This document shows positions 28,005-37,393 of a DNA stretch of 64,000 bases, in pieces. The position numbers were made by a program, and so were the translations under genes. The notes below the pieces were generated by a model that was not told the DNA's origin, did no database searches, and saw nothing but the letters and a program-made list of their open reading frames with translations. The stretch lies in NCBI GenBank assembly GCA_019636375.1, contig JAHBXS010000001.1, positions 1,116,001-1,180,000 on the forward strand, written 5' to 3'. This stretch comes from Pirellulaceae bacterium (GTDB taxonomy: Bacteria; Planctomycetota; Planctomycetia; Pirellulales; Pirellulaceae). How positions within the stretch are numbered: position 1 is the stretch's first letter; the number at the start of each line of letters is the position of its first letter.

Positions 28005-29285
28005 TTAATCTTCCTTGTCTTCCTTGTCCGAATCGTCTTGGTGGGAGATTTTGACTTCATGTCCCATTTCACCCAGCAGCGTTTCGATGACCGAGTCATA
28101 GTCTCCGCCATGACCTTGCCAGCGAATCACACCCTTTTCATCGAGAACAAAGATCGTTGGCCAGCCTTTAATCGCCCAGTTTTCTGAAATCACTCCATCG
28201 ACACCGTCGTTGTTGCGGAAACTTCGCCAAGTGATATTTTCTTCTTCAATTCGTTGCTTGAGGACATCCATATCTTTGTCACTGTTGACGCCGATGATTG
28301 CAAAGGGGAGACCTGCCAATTGTTTGACGAGCGACCGCTCGTGAGGGTACATAGCCCTGCAGGGGCCTCACCAATCACCCCAAAAATCAAGCATCACGAC
28401 CTTGCCGCGATAATCGCTCAATTTGAATACTTCCCCGTCGATATCCGGGCCCTCGATGTCAGGTGCCTCCGCACCAATCTTCAACTTTGCAGCAATCTCG
28501 ATCGCTTTGATTTTTTGTCCGGCAACTTTGCCAATGGTCCCGTTTCGGAAAGTCACCTCGCCATATTTTTCGGCCAGGTCTTGGTACATGCCCACCAACT
28601 CATCCGTGGTGGTCTGCGAAAGTTCGTACAGGTAGGCTGAGGTCTCTGGGCTGAGTCCCGACAAAACAACACCCTTTTCGAGGCCAATTCCTTGAGCAGT
28701 ATTGATTGCTTCGGCGATTGACATCAACGCTGTTCCGCGAATCTCTTCTGTCGTGCCCGACTCCCCGAACAACTTCAGCGCATCAATCTTAGCAGCCATT
28801 GGCAGACCTGCACCGAGTAGGCGAACAACACCCAATGCGTCAGATCGATTGAGAAATTTGGCGACCACAAATTTTGCCGTTTGTTCCTGGATACTTTCGT
28901 CGCGAACATTCTGCAGTAACCAAGTTAAAATCTTTGTCGCTTCGTCGATCTCAGTTTCGTCGTTGATCAACGCAAACATCCGTTCGCCAATTTGACCGAC
29001 TCTTGTTTGAAACGTATTCTGAAGTTCCATGAATTCCTGATTGATGCCTTGTCGCTCCTCATTTTCTTTGGCGGCAGCCATTCGGCGAGACAAATCAGAA
29101 CGAGATTTTGCAAAGTCGGCATTGAATTCGCTAAATTCTTTCATCAGCGAATCGAACGTATCAGGTCCGTCTTGGCGGACCTCCTCAGAGGCACCATCGC
29201 CTCCCGTATCTTGGGCCGACACGCAGGTCGGGGTGGCTACCCATAATGCCGCGAGGGCTAGGGTAAACCAACAAAACCGTTTCAT
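28005..29285 (-). CDS. Candidate selenoprotein: exported TlpA-like thioredoxin with UxxC
   Basis: Seen: the frame from ATG 29285 runs to a TGA at 28370-28368 and then continues without a break to TAA at 28005. Read through, the protein has 426 residues and residue 306 is the TGA, in MLDFWGDW-U-GPCRAMYPHERS. Family knowledge: this is the TlpA/ResA redox motif, normally W-C-x-x-C, so the TGA replaces the first, nucleophilic cysteine. After it, FAIIGVNSDKDMDVL and WPTIFVLDEKGVIRWQGHG are intact TlpA elements. The N-terminus is a signal peptide (MKRFCWFTLALAALWVATPTCVSAQ) and residues 26-250 are helical and unrecognised. A consensus GGAGG sits 5 bp before ATG 29285. Inference: selenocysteine is inserted. 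The alternative is a recent Cys-to-stop mutation. Confidence 0.8.
28327..28342 (-). promoter_or_regulatory. Putative bacterial SECIS hairpin of the TlpA-like gene
   Basis: On the minus strand ACGAGC-GGTC-GCTCGT forms a perfect 6-bp stem with a GGUC loop. The loop begins 31 nt after the in-frame TGA. Bacterial SECIS elements lie inside the coding region just after UGA and show a short stem with G in the first two loop positions, often GGU, at roughly this spacing. No other base-paired element is needed to explain it. Confidence 0.65.
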
Positions 29286-29459
29286 TTTTTCCTCCAATTT
29301 CAATCAACATTTACAGCATCAACAGCATCAGCCGGGAAACGCAACGACGAACCCCGAACTCGATTATAATCTTCGCCAGTGTTCCCTAAAACCCTCGTTC
29401 GAGCAGAAGCTGAAACTTACAAGCTTCGCTGTCAGCCGTTTCAAGAATCGGCATTTATT

Positions 29460-30659
29460 TCAAAGCTGGCGTGCCGCAATCTTCTCGGCAATCAATTTAC
29501 CAATGTTGAGTGAAGCGGTTGCCGCCGGAGAGGGCGCGTTTAAGACATGGATGGCGTTCACCGTTTCCAGGAGCAAGAAATCGTCCACCAAAGAGCCGTC
29601 AGGGAGCACCGCCTGGGCTCGCACGCCAGCCGGAGCCGGCACGAGGTGCTCCGCACGTATTTCTGGGATCAATCGCTGGAGAGCTTTGACAAAGGCGCTT
29701 TTAAACCAAGATCGCCACATTTCGCCTGCGCCCATTTTCCAATGCTTGAGGGCCATACGCAGAAAGCCGCCATACGTCAGGCTTTCACAAAGTTCACCAA
29801 TGTTGATTTTCGTCTTGGTGTAACCTTCGCGGGCAAATGCTAGAACCGCATTCGGCCCACATTCAACTCCGCCTTGGATCATGCGCGTGAAGTGGACTCC
29901 CAAAAAGGGAAATTTCGGATCGGGAACCGGATAAATTAGATTTCGACAAAGGTGCTCGGCATCCTTTTTGAGCTCAAAATACTCACCTCGAAAAGGGACT
30001 ATTTTCGCGGGCGGTTTAGCCCCCGCGAGTTTGGTGACTCGGTCGCAATAGAGACCCGCGCAGTTGACGACGAGTCGAGTCGTCAATTCACCACCCGCCC
30101 AGCCCACCAGGGTTTCGTTGCCACGCAGTGTGACTTGATTGACTTTGGCCCCCATCGTTATTCTGCATTGGCGATCGGTCAAGACTCGCCCCAACGATTC
30201 GCAGACGAGACGGTAATTTACAATTCCAGCCTCAGGTACATGGATCGCGGCCACACCGGCGCAGTGGGGTTCGAGCTGGTGCAACTCATCTCCGTCAATT
30301 AGACGACAGTTGACTTGATTTTGTTGCCCTCTCGTCAAGATATCCAGTAACCGCGAGCGTTCGGATTCGTCAATCGCTACGATGACTTTTCCGCAGCGAT
30401 CGAAAGGGATTTCGTGCACCGCACAAAACTCCTCCATCGCCAATTTCCCTTCGCGGCAATTGATCGCCTTGAGGGAGCCCGGACGATAGTAGATTCCGGA
30501 ATGCAGAACCCCAGAATTATGTCCTGTTTGGTGTTCGCCGAGGGAAGCCTCTTTTTCCACGACGGCAATTTTCAATTCAGGATTTTTTTGAGAAACTTGG
30601 TAGGCGGTTGCCAATCCGACAATCCCGCCTCCAATCAAGCAGACATCAAATTCGGCCAT
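29460..30659 (-). CDS. lhgO: L-2-hydroxyglutarate oxidase
   Basis: FAD-dependent enzyme that oxidises L-2-hydroxyglutarate to 2-oxoglutarate and passes electrons to the membrane quinone pool. The 399-residue length is typical. The FAD motif is [16 protein letters not shown], and the family signature [21 protein letters not shown] with RLVNYR-like [11 protein letters not shown] is clear. [16 protein letters not shown] and [20 protein letters not shown] complete the DAO fold. It is separated by about 170 bp from the selenoprotein candidate downstream and by 12 bp from the BBP7 gene upstream, which may share its transcript. Confidence 0.93.
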   Translation of the reverse strand: MAEFDVCLIGGGIVGLATAYQVSQKNPELKIAVVEKEASLGEHQTGHNSGVLHSGIYYRPGSLKAINCREGKLAMEEFCAVHEIPFDRCGKVIVAIDESERSRLLDILTRGQQNQVNCRLIDGDELHQLEPHCAGVAAIHVPEAGIVNYRLVCESLGRVLTDRQCRITMGAKVNQVTLRGNETLVGWAGGELTTRLVVNCAGLYCDRVTKLAGAKPPAKIVPFRGEYFELKKDAEHLCRNLIYPVPDPKFPFLGVHFTRMIQGGVECGPNAVLAFAREGYTKTKINIGELCESLTYGGFLRMALKHWKMGAGEMWRSWFKSAFVKALQRLIPEIRAEHLVPAPAGVRAQAVLPDGSLVDDFLLLETVNAIHVLNAPSPAATASLNIGKLIAEKIAARQL

Positions 30660-30671
30660 TCGAATTTTCTT

Positions 30672-32231
30672 TTAGCGGAAGAACTCGATACCGAAGGACA
30701 CTCCGTGAAATTTCACGGTTCTGTCGTCCCAAGGAGAAGAGCCAGTGAGTGGGGTCACAAAGTTTGGATAACTGTTGGTCACCGATGACACATCGAACAG
30801 CCAGAATCCATCGTAACCGCCTCGCAGTCGCGAATTTTGGCCGAGCTTGAAGTAGGCGTTGGCACCGAGTTCCAAACTTCCGGCCCAATCGGTTCTGTCA
30901 ATTCGACTAGCAACCAATTGATTAACGTTGTTTGCAACATTGGTGTCTTGTCGGTTGAAGTCGATGTAGAGCCCCCCTTTAACCTTGCCAGAAAACGAAA
31001 TCCGTCGCCCCACGTCATATAAAAGCTCCAATCCCAAGTCTGGACCAATTAATTGATTGATCGCCTTGGTTTGGAACAAGCCCACATTGGCTCCACTTTG
31101 AGACGCAAGTTGATACTTGTCATCCAGCCAGATGTATCTCATCCCGAAAGTTGTTTTGACAACATCCCAGCCAAATCGGACTCGCGAAAAACCGACGCTA
31201 TGAAGACGGGTTTGCATCGTTTGGCTTGTTGCATCGGCATCGTAAAAAGAGTTCAGAAGACCAAAGTTGTAACCACCGGCAGGAAAGAACCGAGCGTCGA
31301 TCAAGCCGCCAGGACTTGTTTGGTTTATGGTGTCGGCAAACGGTTGAAATCCGAAATAGGACAACTCATGACCGATGATCTCGTCTTGACGCCATCCCAA
31401 AGTTCCCCTCCAGCCCCAATTCCAGTTGTCGTTGGGAACGCCACCAAAATTGGTGCCGAGGATTCCGCCGTCGGAACGTCGCCAGTAAAGTGCATCTGCT
31501 TGAAAATAACGCGAAGCACTTGAAACATAGCCGCAATTGTCGAATCCACAGTTTGCCACGCCACCCATCATACAGAATGGTCCACACAATGATGGCCTTC
31601 GCAAGCCCAAAGTTGATCGGCCTCTTAGGCCAAGTCCAAGTGAAACACACGTCGTACAAGATCCATCGTCGCAGTCGTAGCAGTCCGAACCGGCACCTAG
31701 CCCTCCGTCACAACCACAATTCTGATCAACTTCAGAAGCCGAATTTCCATATCCCGGAACCGAGGATGAAATCCAAGGTTGGTAGCTAGACTCGATACTC
31801 GCCTCGGAATTCCAAGCAGGCGTGGATGCCATTGCATTAGGCTGCGCAAAACTCGACAAGCCCATCGTGGGAGGTGCACTTGGAATGGTTATCGGTGCTG
31901 GGGAAATTTCTGGTCTTTTTCCGCCCCCCGTCACAATTGGTGGAACATAGGCATCGATGGTCGAATTGCTGACTCCCGAGCCAACAATTGCAGGAGAATT
32001 TTGCCAATTGGAACCACTGATGATGGGCACACCTCCGTTTTGCCCACTCCCCCCAAAGGCCGTATTCTGCGACTGATCCGAAGGAGAAATTTGATTTGGG
32101 CGGACGATTGGAACGCGGCCGGCTTCCGCTGGGCGCACGATAGGAACTTGTGCCTGAAGCAATTGCGAGGACGCTAATCCCACAAGGGAAATCAAAGCGG
32201 ATTTGATACTGAAAATGATTGTCTTCTTCAT
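30672..32231 (-). CDS. BBP7-family outer membrane beta-barrel protein
   Basis: Exported protein of 519 residues. Residues 1-27 are a signal peptide (MKKTIIFSIKSALISLVGLASSQLLQAQ). Residues 28-200 are low-complexity with repeated VPIVRP and a Cys-rich patch (NCGCDGGLGAGSDCYDCDDGSCTTC). From FQADALYWRRSDGG to the end is the planctomycete BBP7 barrel, with alternating aromatic strands such as GWRGTLGWRQDEIIGHELSYFGFQPF and ending in a C-terminal FGIEFFR strand. A role in the outer membrane is likely; substrate and partner are unknown. TTG/GTG upstream starts exist, but ATG 32231 begins the signal peptide. Confidence 0.82.
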   Translation of the reverse strand: MKKTIIFSIKSALISLVGLASSQLLQAQVPIVRPAEAGRVPIVRPNQISPSDQSQNTAFGGSGQNGGVPIISGSNWQNSPAIVGSGVSNSTIDAYVPPIVTGGGKRPEISPAPITIPSAPPTMGLSSFAQPNAMASTPAWNSEASIESSYQPWISSSVPGYGNSASEVDQNCGCDGGLGAGSDCYDCDDGSCTTCVSLGLGLRGRSTLGLRRPSLCGPFCMMGGVANCGFDNCGYVSSASRYFQADALYWRRSDGGILGTNFGGVPNDNWNWGWRGTLGWRQDEIIGHELSYFGFQPFADTINQTSPGGLIDARFFPAGGYNFGLLNSFYDADATSQTMQTRLHSVGFSRVRFGWDVVKTTFGMRYIWLDDKYQLASQSGANVGLFQTKAINQLIGPDLGLELLYDVGRRISFSGKVKGGLYIDFNRQDTNVANNVNQLVASRIDRTDWAGSLELGANAYFKLGQNSRLRGGYDGFWLFDVSSVTNSYPNFVTPLTGSSPWDDRTVKFHGVSFGIEFFR

Positions 32232-32488
32232 TTTTTGGTTCACATTGCGGGTTGCGGCAAAAATGAGACTTGTAGTTACAGTGCTATTTCGGCAAGAGAA
32301 TTCGGCAGAGTTTATCGATTCTGATGGTAATGCCGAAATTTCCTGTTATAATCTTGGAGCGTTTCGGAGCTTTTGACGAGTAAAAAGACGTACGGCCTGT
32401 CACGGCGATTAAAATGGACCATTGAGTCTGAAGGCGACCAAACGGCAGCTAGCACGTCGGTTTTTGACACTTGTAACCCACATTTCTT

Positions 32489-34258
32489 ATGCAGTTTCTT
32501 TTTTTCTTGCGTCAACTGTTGATGTTGCCGGTCGATTTGATTCGGTTCATTTTCAACACAATCAATGACTTTCAGAACGCCACGCCTCGGGTCAAAGCCC
32601 TGATGTTTAGCATCCCGGCATTGTTCACGGCCGTAGTCGGCTTGACGTTTTTGGGGATCGCGTCCACGATTCGAGAGAGTACCTTGTTGACTCGGTATAC
32701 GACTCTGGCCGAACAAACCAATACGGAATTTAACCAAGAGTACTCTGAATTTATTAAATACAACCAAAAGCGATTCGAAGAGTTGACGGCGAATGCTGAT
32801 CCGGAAAAACCACTTGATGGGAAAGAATTAGCTGAGAATCTCAACCAAGATTCCGGCACCGTCGGACTGCGAAAAAAACTGGAAGAGCTTAGGAAGACGG
32901 AGATTCTATTTCGCGAGAAACTAGTCCATTTGCAGCCAAGTAACGAAGAGTACAAGTTCCAACACGCCATGGCCCATCGGGTTCTCGATGACCAAAGGAT
33001 GCTCACGCTCTTGAACGCGATCGCGCCGACGGATCGGCCCGGTCACTTAAAGGCGCACCTGTGGTTGGCAGAGTACTATTTCGTGCTGGCGCAGAATCAA
33101 CAAGCGAATTTACAGGCTCGTTTGTATAGCGAAGCCATTACTCAAGCCAACAACGCCCTAATGCTAGAGAAGGAAAACCAAACAGCTCTCCGCATAAAGG
33201 GTGATTCGCTGTTCCGAATCGGGCGCTATGAACTGGCCCACGAAGTTTACACCATGTTGGTCCGTTTGGATCCAACGACCTTTTGGCCAATTGTCGAATT
33301 AAACGAATTGCGCGGTGTGTCGGCCAGTGACACAGAAATTTTCCTGCGGTCGATGAAGATCGAATTAGGCAAGAAAATGAAAATTAATCGCAACGTCATT
33401 TCTACATGGGAGCGGCATCTTGTCGCCTATGTGCAATGCCTTCTTCGACTGGAAGAGTACTCCGAAATCCGCAGGGAACTCGACGAAGAATTAGAAATGG
33501 CCTCGACGTTTTCCGACACTAGGAAAGTTCGGGAGACAGTAATCAACAATCTTTGGGCGCATACCTTAATTAATGAAAACTCTCAACGAACGGCTAATCT
33601 AAAAAGGGATGGTCGGAAGATGACGCAACAGATCGCGGATGGTCTCATCAACAATTTCCGGACGATTTTGGAAATTACTCCCAATTCGGACGATATCAAA
33701 CGTCAGGTCGTAGCCTTAGCGGTGGAATACCCCGAATTCAAAGATAGTTTTTACACGGTTTACAATCCACAAAACGACCCAAGTCCCCCTCCCTTTGTTG
33801 TCGACCGTTTAGGTGTCGCCGAATTGTTGGCACACAACTACACTACTGCTATTCAGCTACTTAAGCAGGCGTTGGACTTGTCACCAGACGATCCCACAAT
33901 CATGAACAACTTGGCCTTCGCGTATCTATCGCTCAACACACAAGAAGGTGTTGAACGGGCCTTGTGGTACTCTGAAATGGCTCTGCAGACTCTTGACCGA
34001 AAAGTTCAGTTTCGTCGTCAACCAGAGTTGATGTCGAATTTCAATCACACACGTGGATCTGCTTTGATGGCCGGGGGACAGTATGCAGAAGCCGTTGGTT
34101 TTTTCGAAAACGCATTGATCGGGCGCCCAAATCATCGAAGTTCTTTGGAGGCCCTGGTTAGATGCCTCACTCAAATTGGTTCGCCGAAAGCCGCCGAATA
34201 CCAGAAAATTCTGGATGAACTCGACCGAAACCAAGACTTCCCCTCGCCTCGTCCTTAA
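32489..34258 (+). CDS. Membrane-anchored TPR protein A
   Basis: 589 residues, not matched to a named family. One membrane helix at about residues 40-62 (ALMFSIPALFTAVVGLTFLGIA) is followed by a charged region and then TPR-like helical repeats (LKAHLWLAEYYFVLAQNQQ; NALMLEKENQTALRIKGDSLFRIGRYELAHEVYTML; AIQLLKQALDLSPDDPTIMNNLAFAYLSL). TPR modules bind partner proteins, and the single N-terminal helix suggests they lie in the periplasm or cytoplasmic face of a scaffold. It is followed after 14 bp by a similar gene, implying a duplicated pair and one operon. Confidence 0.75.
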   Translation: MQFLFFLRQLLMLPVDLIRFIFNTINDFQNATPRVKALMFSIPALFTAVVGLTFLGIASTIRESTLLTRYTTLAEQTNTEFNQEYSEFIKYNQKRFEELTANADPEKPLDGKELAENLNQDSGTVGLRKKLEELRKTEILFREKLVHLQPSNEEYKFQHAMAHRVLDDQRMLTLLNAIAPTDRPGHLKAHLWLAEYYFVLAQNQQANLQARLYSEAITQANNALMLEKENQTALRIKGDSLFRIGRYELAHEVYTMLVRLDPTTFWPIVELNELRGVSASDTEIFLRSMKIELGKKMKINRNVISTWERHLVAYVQCLLRLEEYSEIRRELDEELEMASTFSDTRKVRETVINNLWAHTLINENSQRTANLKRDGRKMTQQIADGLINNFRTILEITPNSDDIKRQVVALAVEYPEFKDSFYTVYNPQNDPSPPPFVVDRLGVAELLAHNYTTAIQLLKQALDLSPDDPTIMNNLAFAYLSLNTQEGVERALWYSEMALQTLDRKVQFRRQPELMSNFNHTRGSALMAGGQYAEAVGFFENALIGRPNHRSSLEALVRCLTQIGSPKAAEYQKILDELDRNQDFPSPRP

Positions 34259-34272
34259 CGGAACAGTTCGAA

Positions 34273-35985
34273 ATGATTTTTCGTCGCTCAGACTCATTTG
34301 AATCATCATCAATGGGAGATTTATTTCGTCTCCCGTTTCGTTTCATAGGCAGTTTGTTTCAATTTGCAATTGATGAATGGAGCACATCACGTAACGGTTT
34401 GGCTTTTCTTCGAAGTTCGCCGGCAATCTTAGGCATCCTTGCCTTTGCCGTGCCCTTAATCGTTGCTAACTACGTCTTGCCCAGTCGCGTACCGGGCTTC
34501 TATCGCAGCCGAACAAACTACTTCTTAAACGATGTTAAAGACAATGTCACAGCTGAAAATTTGGCCAGAAAATTGGTGTCTATTAACCCCGACAATCGCA
34601 ACAGCTTCTGGCTTTTGGGAGAAACCCTTCACGCCCAGGCGATAGAATTTCAAAACGAAAATCAACCGGCCCTTGCCGAAGTCAGAAATATAGAAGCTAA
34701 CGCGGTGATGAATTTTGCCGCCGACTTTACCGAAGACTCCAGTTTTCGCGCTCACATTTGGCTTGCCAACCAAGTCTTCGAAAAAATTCTTATGGGTCAA
34801 GATAGCCCTGAAATTCGCGAAGTGGCTCGAACCCATCTAAAATTCGTATCTGAAAATGCAGACAGTCGAACGCGTTCCGAAAGCATTCGGGCTAACTTGA
34901 GCCTCGTGCGTCTGTACATGAACGAAGCAGATTTCGAAAATGCAGAAAAAATTCTCGATTCGATTCTAAAAGACGATTTTGAAACGGTCGGACACGTTGA
35001 GGCAGCCTTGCTGTACGCCCAACTTTTAAAGAATACGCGAAGTCCCGAGGAAGTTGATCGTTATTGCCGCACGACGGTAGAACGCCTTTTAAATTTAGCG
35101 ATCAAATATCCGGACATCTTTGATATTTGGCGAGCCGCAGTTGAATTGACGCTTTTCCGTGACCAAGGAATGGAAATCCGAGAGTTCGAAAGAGCTCGAG
35201 GTGTCATCCGAACAGGGATTGAATTGGCCACAGATCCCCAGAATCGTCGTCGAATTGCGGCATTGGGATCCCTGGTTCTGTTGCGCCAGGCCCGCATGAT
35301 GGAAGACCTTAAATCCCCGCCCGAACCTCAGTCTCGCTATTTGTTGCGACTTGGGCTGCTGGCTCTGGCTATCAAAGACAATCCTATGGAACCGGCGAGC
35401 TACCACGAAATCATCGACATCGTCCGTAACACAGAAGATTACCCAGAAGGTAATCAATGGAGAGCCCGCGCCGCAGCTCGCGTCCCCGTTCTTTTTCGCG
35501 AGCGGAATTTCAATGTACCAGCCGACTTCCTATTTATTTTCAATATTCTAGACGGAGTTGTTAACGGCCTAGATGGCAAGACAGAGTTGATGAAAAACGA
35601 TTGGCTACAGGCCAAAGTTCAATCGCAAATCACACCTGTCGTCATCAACAACTTTATGATGATCCTCATGGCAAAATCCAAGGATAATGCCGAGTCGGCG
35701 TTGCAGATGATTAAAATTGCCGAGGAGCTGTTCTCTGCCAGCAGCGAGATATTGTTCATCCGATCTAAGGCGGAGGTGTATTTCGTTAGCGAAGATTGGG
35801 GTCGGGCTCGGGATGAGCTAGAGAAGTTTATTTCCAAAGAGCCCAAGCAAGTTGAGGCGCACAAGAAATTGATCGAGGTCTACTCGAAACTCAATGACAC
35901 AGTGCGGTTGAACCAAGCTCAACAACGCTTGAATCGACTTGAAGTCGAACTCTTGCAAACCGACTCTGGCCGTTTAAAACGCTAG
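34273..35985 (+). CDS. Membrane-anchored TPR protein B, paralogue of the preceding gene
   Basis: 570 residues with the same plan as the upstream gene: short N-terminus with LFRLPFRFIGSLFQFAIDEW, one membrane helix (ILGILAFAVPLIVANYVLP), then TPR-like repeats. Shared pieces include FRAHIWLANQVFEKIL and a C-terminal TPR (WGRARDELEKFISKEPKQVEAHKKLIEVYSKL). Several central repeats are divergent. It may form a hetero-complex with the upstream protein. The start is ATG 34273 or the less likely ATG 34312. No partner function is evident. Confidence 0.72.
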   Translation: MIFRRSDSFESSSMGDLFRLPFRFIGSLFQFAIDEWSTSRNGLAFLRSSPAILGILAFAVPLIVANYVLPSRVPGFYRSRTNYFLNDVKDNVTAENLARKLVSINPDNRNSFWLLGETLHAQAIEFQNENQPALAEVRNIEANAVMNFAADFTEDSSFRAHIWLANQVFEKILMGQDSPEIREVARTHLKFVSENADSRTRSESIRANLSLVRLYMNEADFENAEKILDSILKDDFETVGHVEAALLYAQLLKNTRSPEEVDRYCRTTVERLLNLAIKYPDIFDIWRAAVELTLFRDQGMEIREFERARGVIRTGIELATDPQNRRRIAALGSLVLLRQARMMEDLKSPPEPQSRYLLRLGLLALAIKDNPMEPASYHEIIDIVRNTEDYPEGNQWRARAAARVPVLFRERNFNVPADFLFIFNILDGVVNGLDGKTELMKNDWLQAKVQSQITPVVINNFMMILMAKSKDNAESALQMIKIAEELFSASSEILFIRSKAEVYFVSEDWGRARDELEKFISKEPKQVEAHKKLIEVYSKLNDTVRLNQAQQRLNRLEVELLQTDSGRLKR

Positions 35986-36072
35986 ACTGATCGGACGAGA
36001 TCATTTGATGGTGGTTTCAAGGCAGATTCGCTCCTCGCAGGGTTTGCGATCGGTTCTCGCTTCTTTTGACAC

Positions 36073-36112
36073 GGTTGAATTGGCACCGTCAACCGACTAC
36101 ATTTGATGTAGT
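36073..36112 (+). promoter_or_regulatory. Two adjacent palindromes upstream of the DoxX-like gene
   Basis: CGGTTGA (36073-36079) is complementary to TCAACCG (36090-36096), and immediately after it CTACAT (36098-36103) is complementary to ATGTAG (36107-36112). The pair lies 34 bp before ATG 36146. It could be an operator or a leader structure; no regulator can be named. Confidence 0.35.
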
Positions 36113-36145
36113 GTTCTTACAGGCCCGTTCCAAGTTTGAGGTTGA

Positions 36146-37315
36146 ATGGTGACAACGGCAGTTTCGAAGATGCAAATCGTGTGGATCGTGTTAGCGATTC
36201 TCGCTTTGCGGCTTGCCATCGGGTTCCACTTTTTCATGGAGGGAACCAGCAAAGTTCGCTCGACCACTCCGTTCACAGCCGCTCCGTTTTTGAAGGGAGC
36301 TCGCGGACCTTTGGCACCGTATTTTCAAGGCATGTTGGATGATCCCGACGGAAGAATCCTCCTGTGCATAGCCGAAACTTCGCCCGGCGAACGAGCGATA
36401 ATCGATCCCGAACTCACGTTTGCGTTATGGGAAGATTTTGCGGACCGGGCTTATGAGCATTACAGCTTCGCTGACCCAAAATTGATCGCAGAATTGGAGC
36501 AACGGATAACCGATGCCCAGGCCAAACTTGCAGCCAAAACCTCTTCCGAGATGACGGCAACCGAACGAAAATTTCTCAACGACGGGCTCGCTCGAGACCG
36601 TGAGTCGGTATGGAGAATCAAACAACAACTTACAGCACTCAACAACCTCGTCAAACAACATCGTGATGAGTTGACGGATTGGCTCGACTTCAATCGCTCT
36701 GATTTGGTGGCCCACTTTAGTGCCATCGACCGCGAACGTGGTTTCGCCCGTGATGGCGAAGCCCGAACGGGAGTTTTTTTCCAAGTGGATGGATTACGCA
36801 GCCAGACCGACACAATCGTCGGTGACCGTTATCGACAGCGCCAGGCATGGTCCTCTCAAGTGCGAGCGATTTGGGACAGCCTAGAACTCGGCGTCAGTCA
36901 ATTGGCTGTTGACCGCCAAAGCCAAATAGCACCACTCAAAATCCATCGCCCTTATGATCAGCCAGGCAGCAAGCTCAAACTCGTCAATCGTGTGATCCCG
37001 TGGTTTGATCTTACGGTTGGAACGCTGCTGTTACTCGGCCTGTTCACTCGCCTTGCAGCGTTTGCCGGCGGAACGTTTTTGGCATCGGTGATTGCCACTC
37101 AACCTCCTTGGGTTAGTGGATCTAAACCCGTTTTTTATGAATCAATCGAGATGTTCGCGTTGTTTCTGCTAGTGGCGGTTGCCGCCGGGCGTTTTGGAGG
37201 ACTGGACTATTTCTTGCAAAGGCGGAACTCATTGAAGCGCTCGCTGGTCGCGAGCTGCGACTCGCGAGCGAGGCCTTCTGACAAAAACGGTATCGGTACC
37301 AAAGATTCTATTTAA
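36146..37315 (+). CDS. DoxX-like membrane protein with large soluble insertion
   Basis: 389 residues. A first helix (IVWIVLAILALRLAIGFHFFMEG) is followed by about 240 soluble, coiled-coil-rich residues (about 45-280). Three closely spaced helices then follow (FDLTVGTLLLLGLFTRLAAFAGGTFLA; MFALFLLVAVAAGRFGG). The C-terminal PWFDLTVGTLLLLG...GLFTRLAA...FLQRR region matches DoxX/SURF4-type four-helix proteins, and the insertion after helix 1 is unusual. Planctomycetes often place such a gene beside a Tat-exported Gfo/Idh/MocA oxidoreductase, as here with a 78-bp gap. It may supply electrons or cofactor to that enzyme; this is an inference. Confidence 0.7.
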   Translation: MVTTAVSKMQIVWIVLAILALRLAIGFHFFMEGTSKVRSTTPFTAAPFLKGARGPLAPYFQGMLDDPDGRILLCIAETSPGERAIIDPELTFALWEDFADRAYEHYSFADPKLIAELEQRITDAQAKLAAKTSSEMTATERKFLNDGLARDRESVWRIKQQLTALNNLVKQHRDELTDWLDFNRSDLVAHFSAIDRERGFARDGEARTGVFFQVDGLRSQTDTIVGDRYRQRQAWSSQVRAIWDSLELGVSQLAVDRQSQIAPLKIHRPYDQPGSKLKLVNRVIPWFDLTVGTLLLLGLFTRLAAFAGGTFLASVIATQPPWVSGSKPVFYESIEMFALFLLVAVAAGRFGGLDYFLQRRNSLKRSLVASCDSRARPSDKNGIGTKDSI

Positions 37316-37393
37316 CGAAACCCACTCAGACTTGGACAAACAGTTCGAGTCGTGACTTTTGAAAAACAACCTATTCAATAAGACGAGATAAAA

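Noticed and set aside
28368..28370. Reading the TlpA gene as a simple pseudogene
   Set aside because: The stop is TGA at the catalytic Cys codon, the frame continues intact for 120 residues and a SECIS-like hairpin follows; a random nonsense mutation is the weaker explanation, though it is not excluded.
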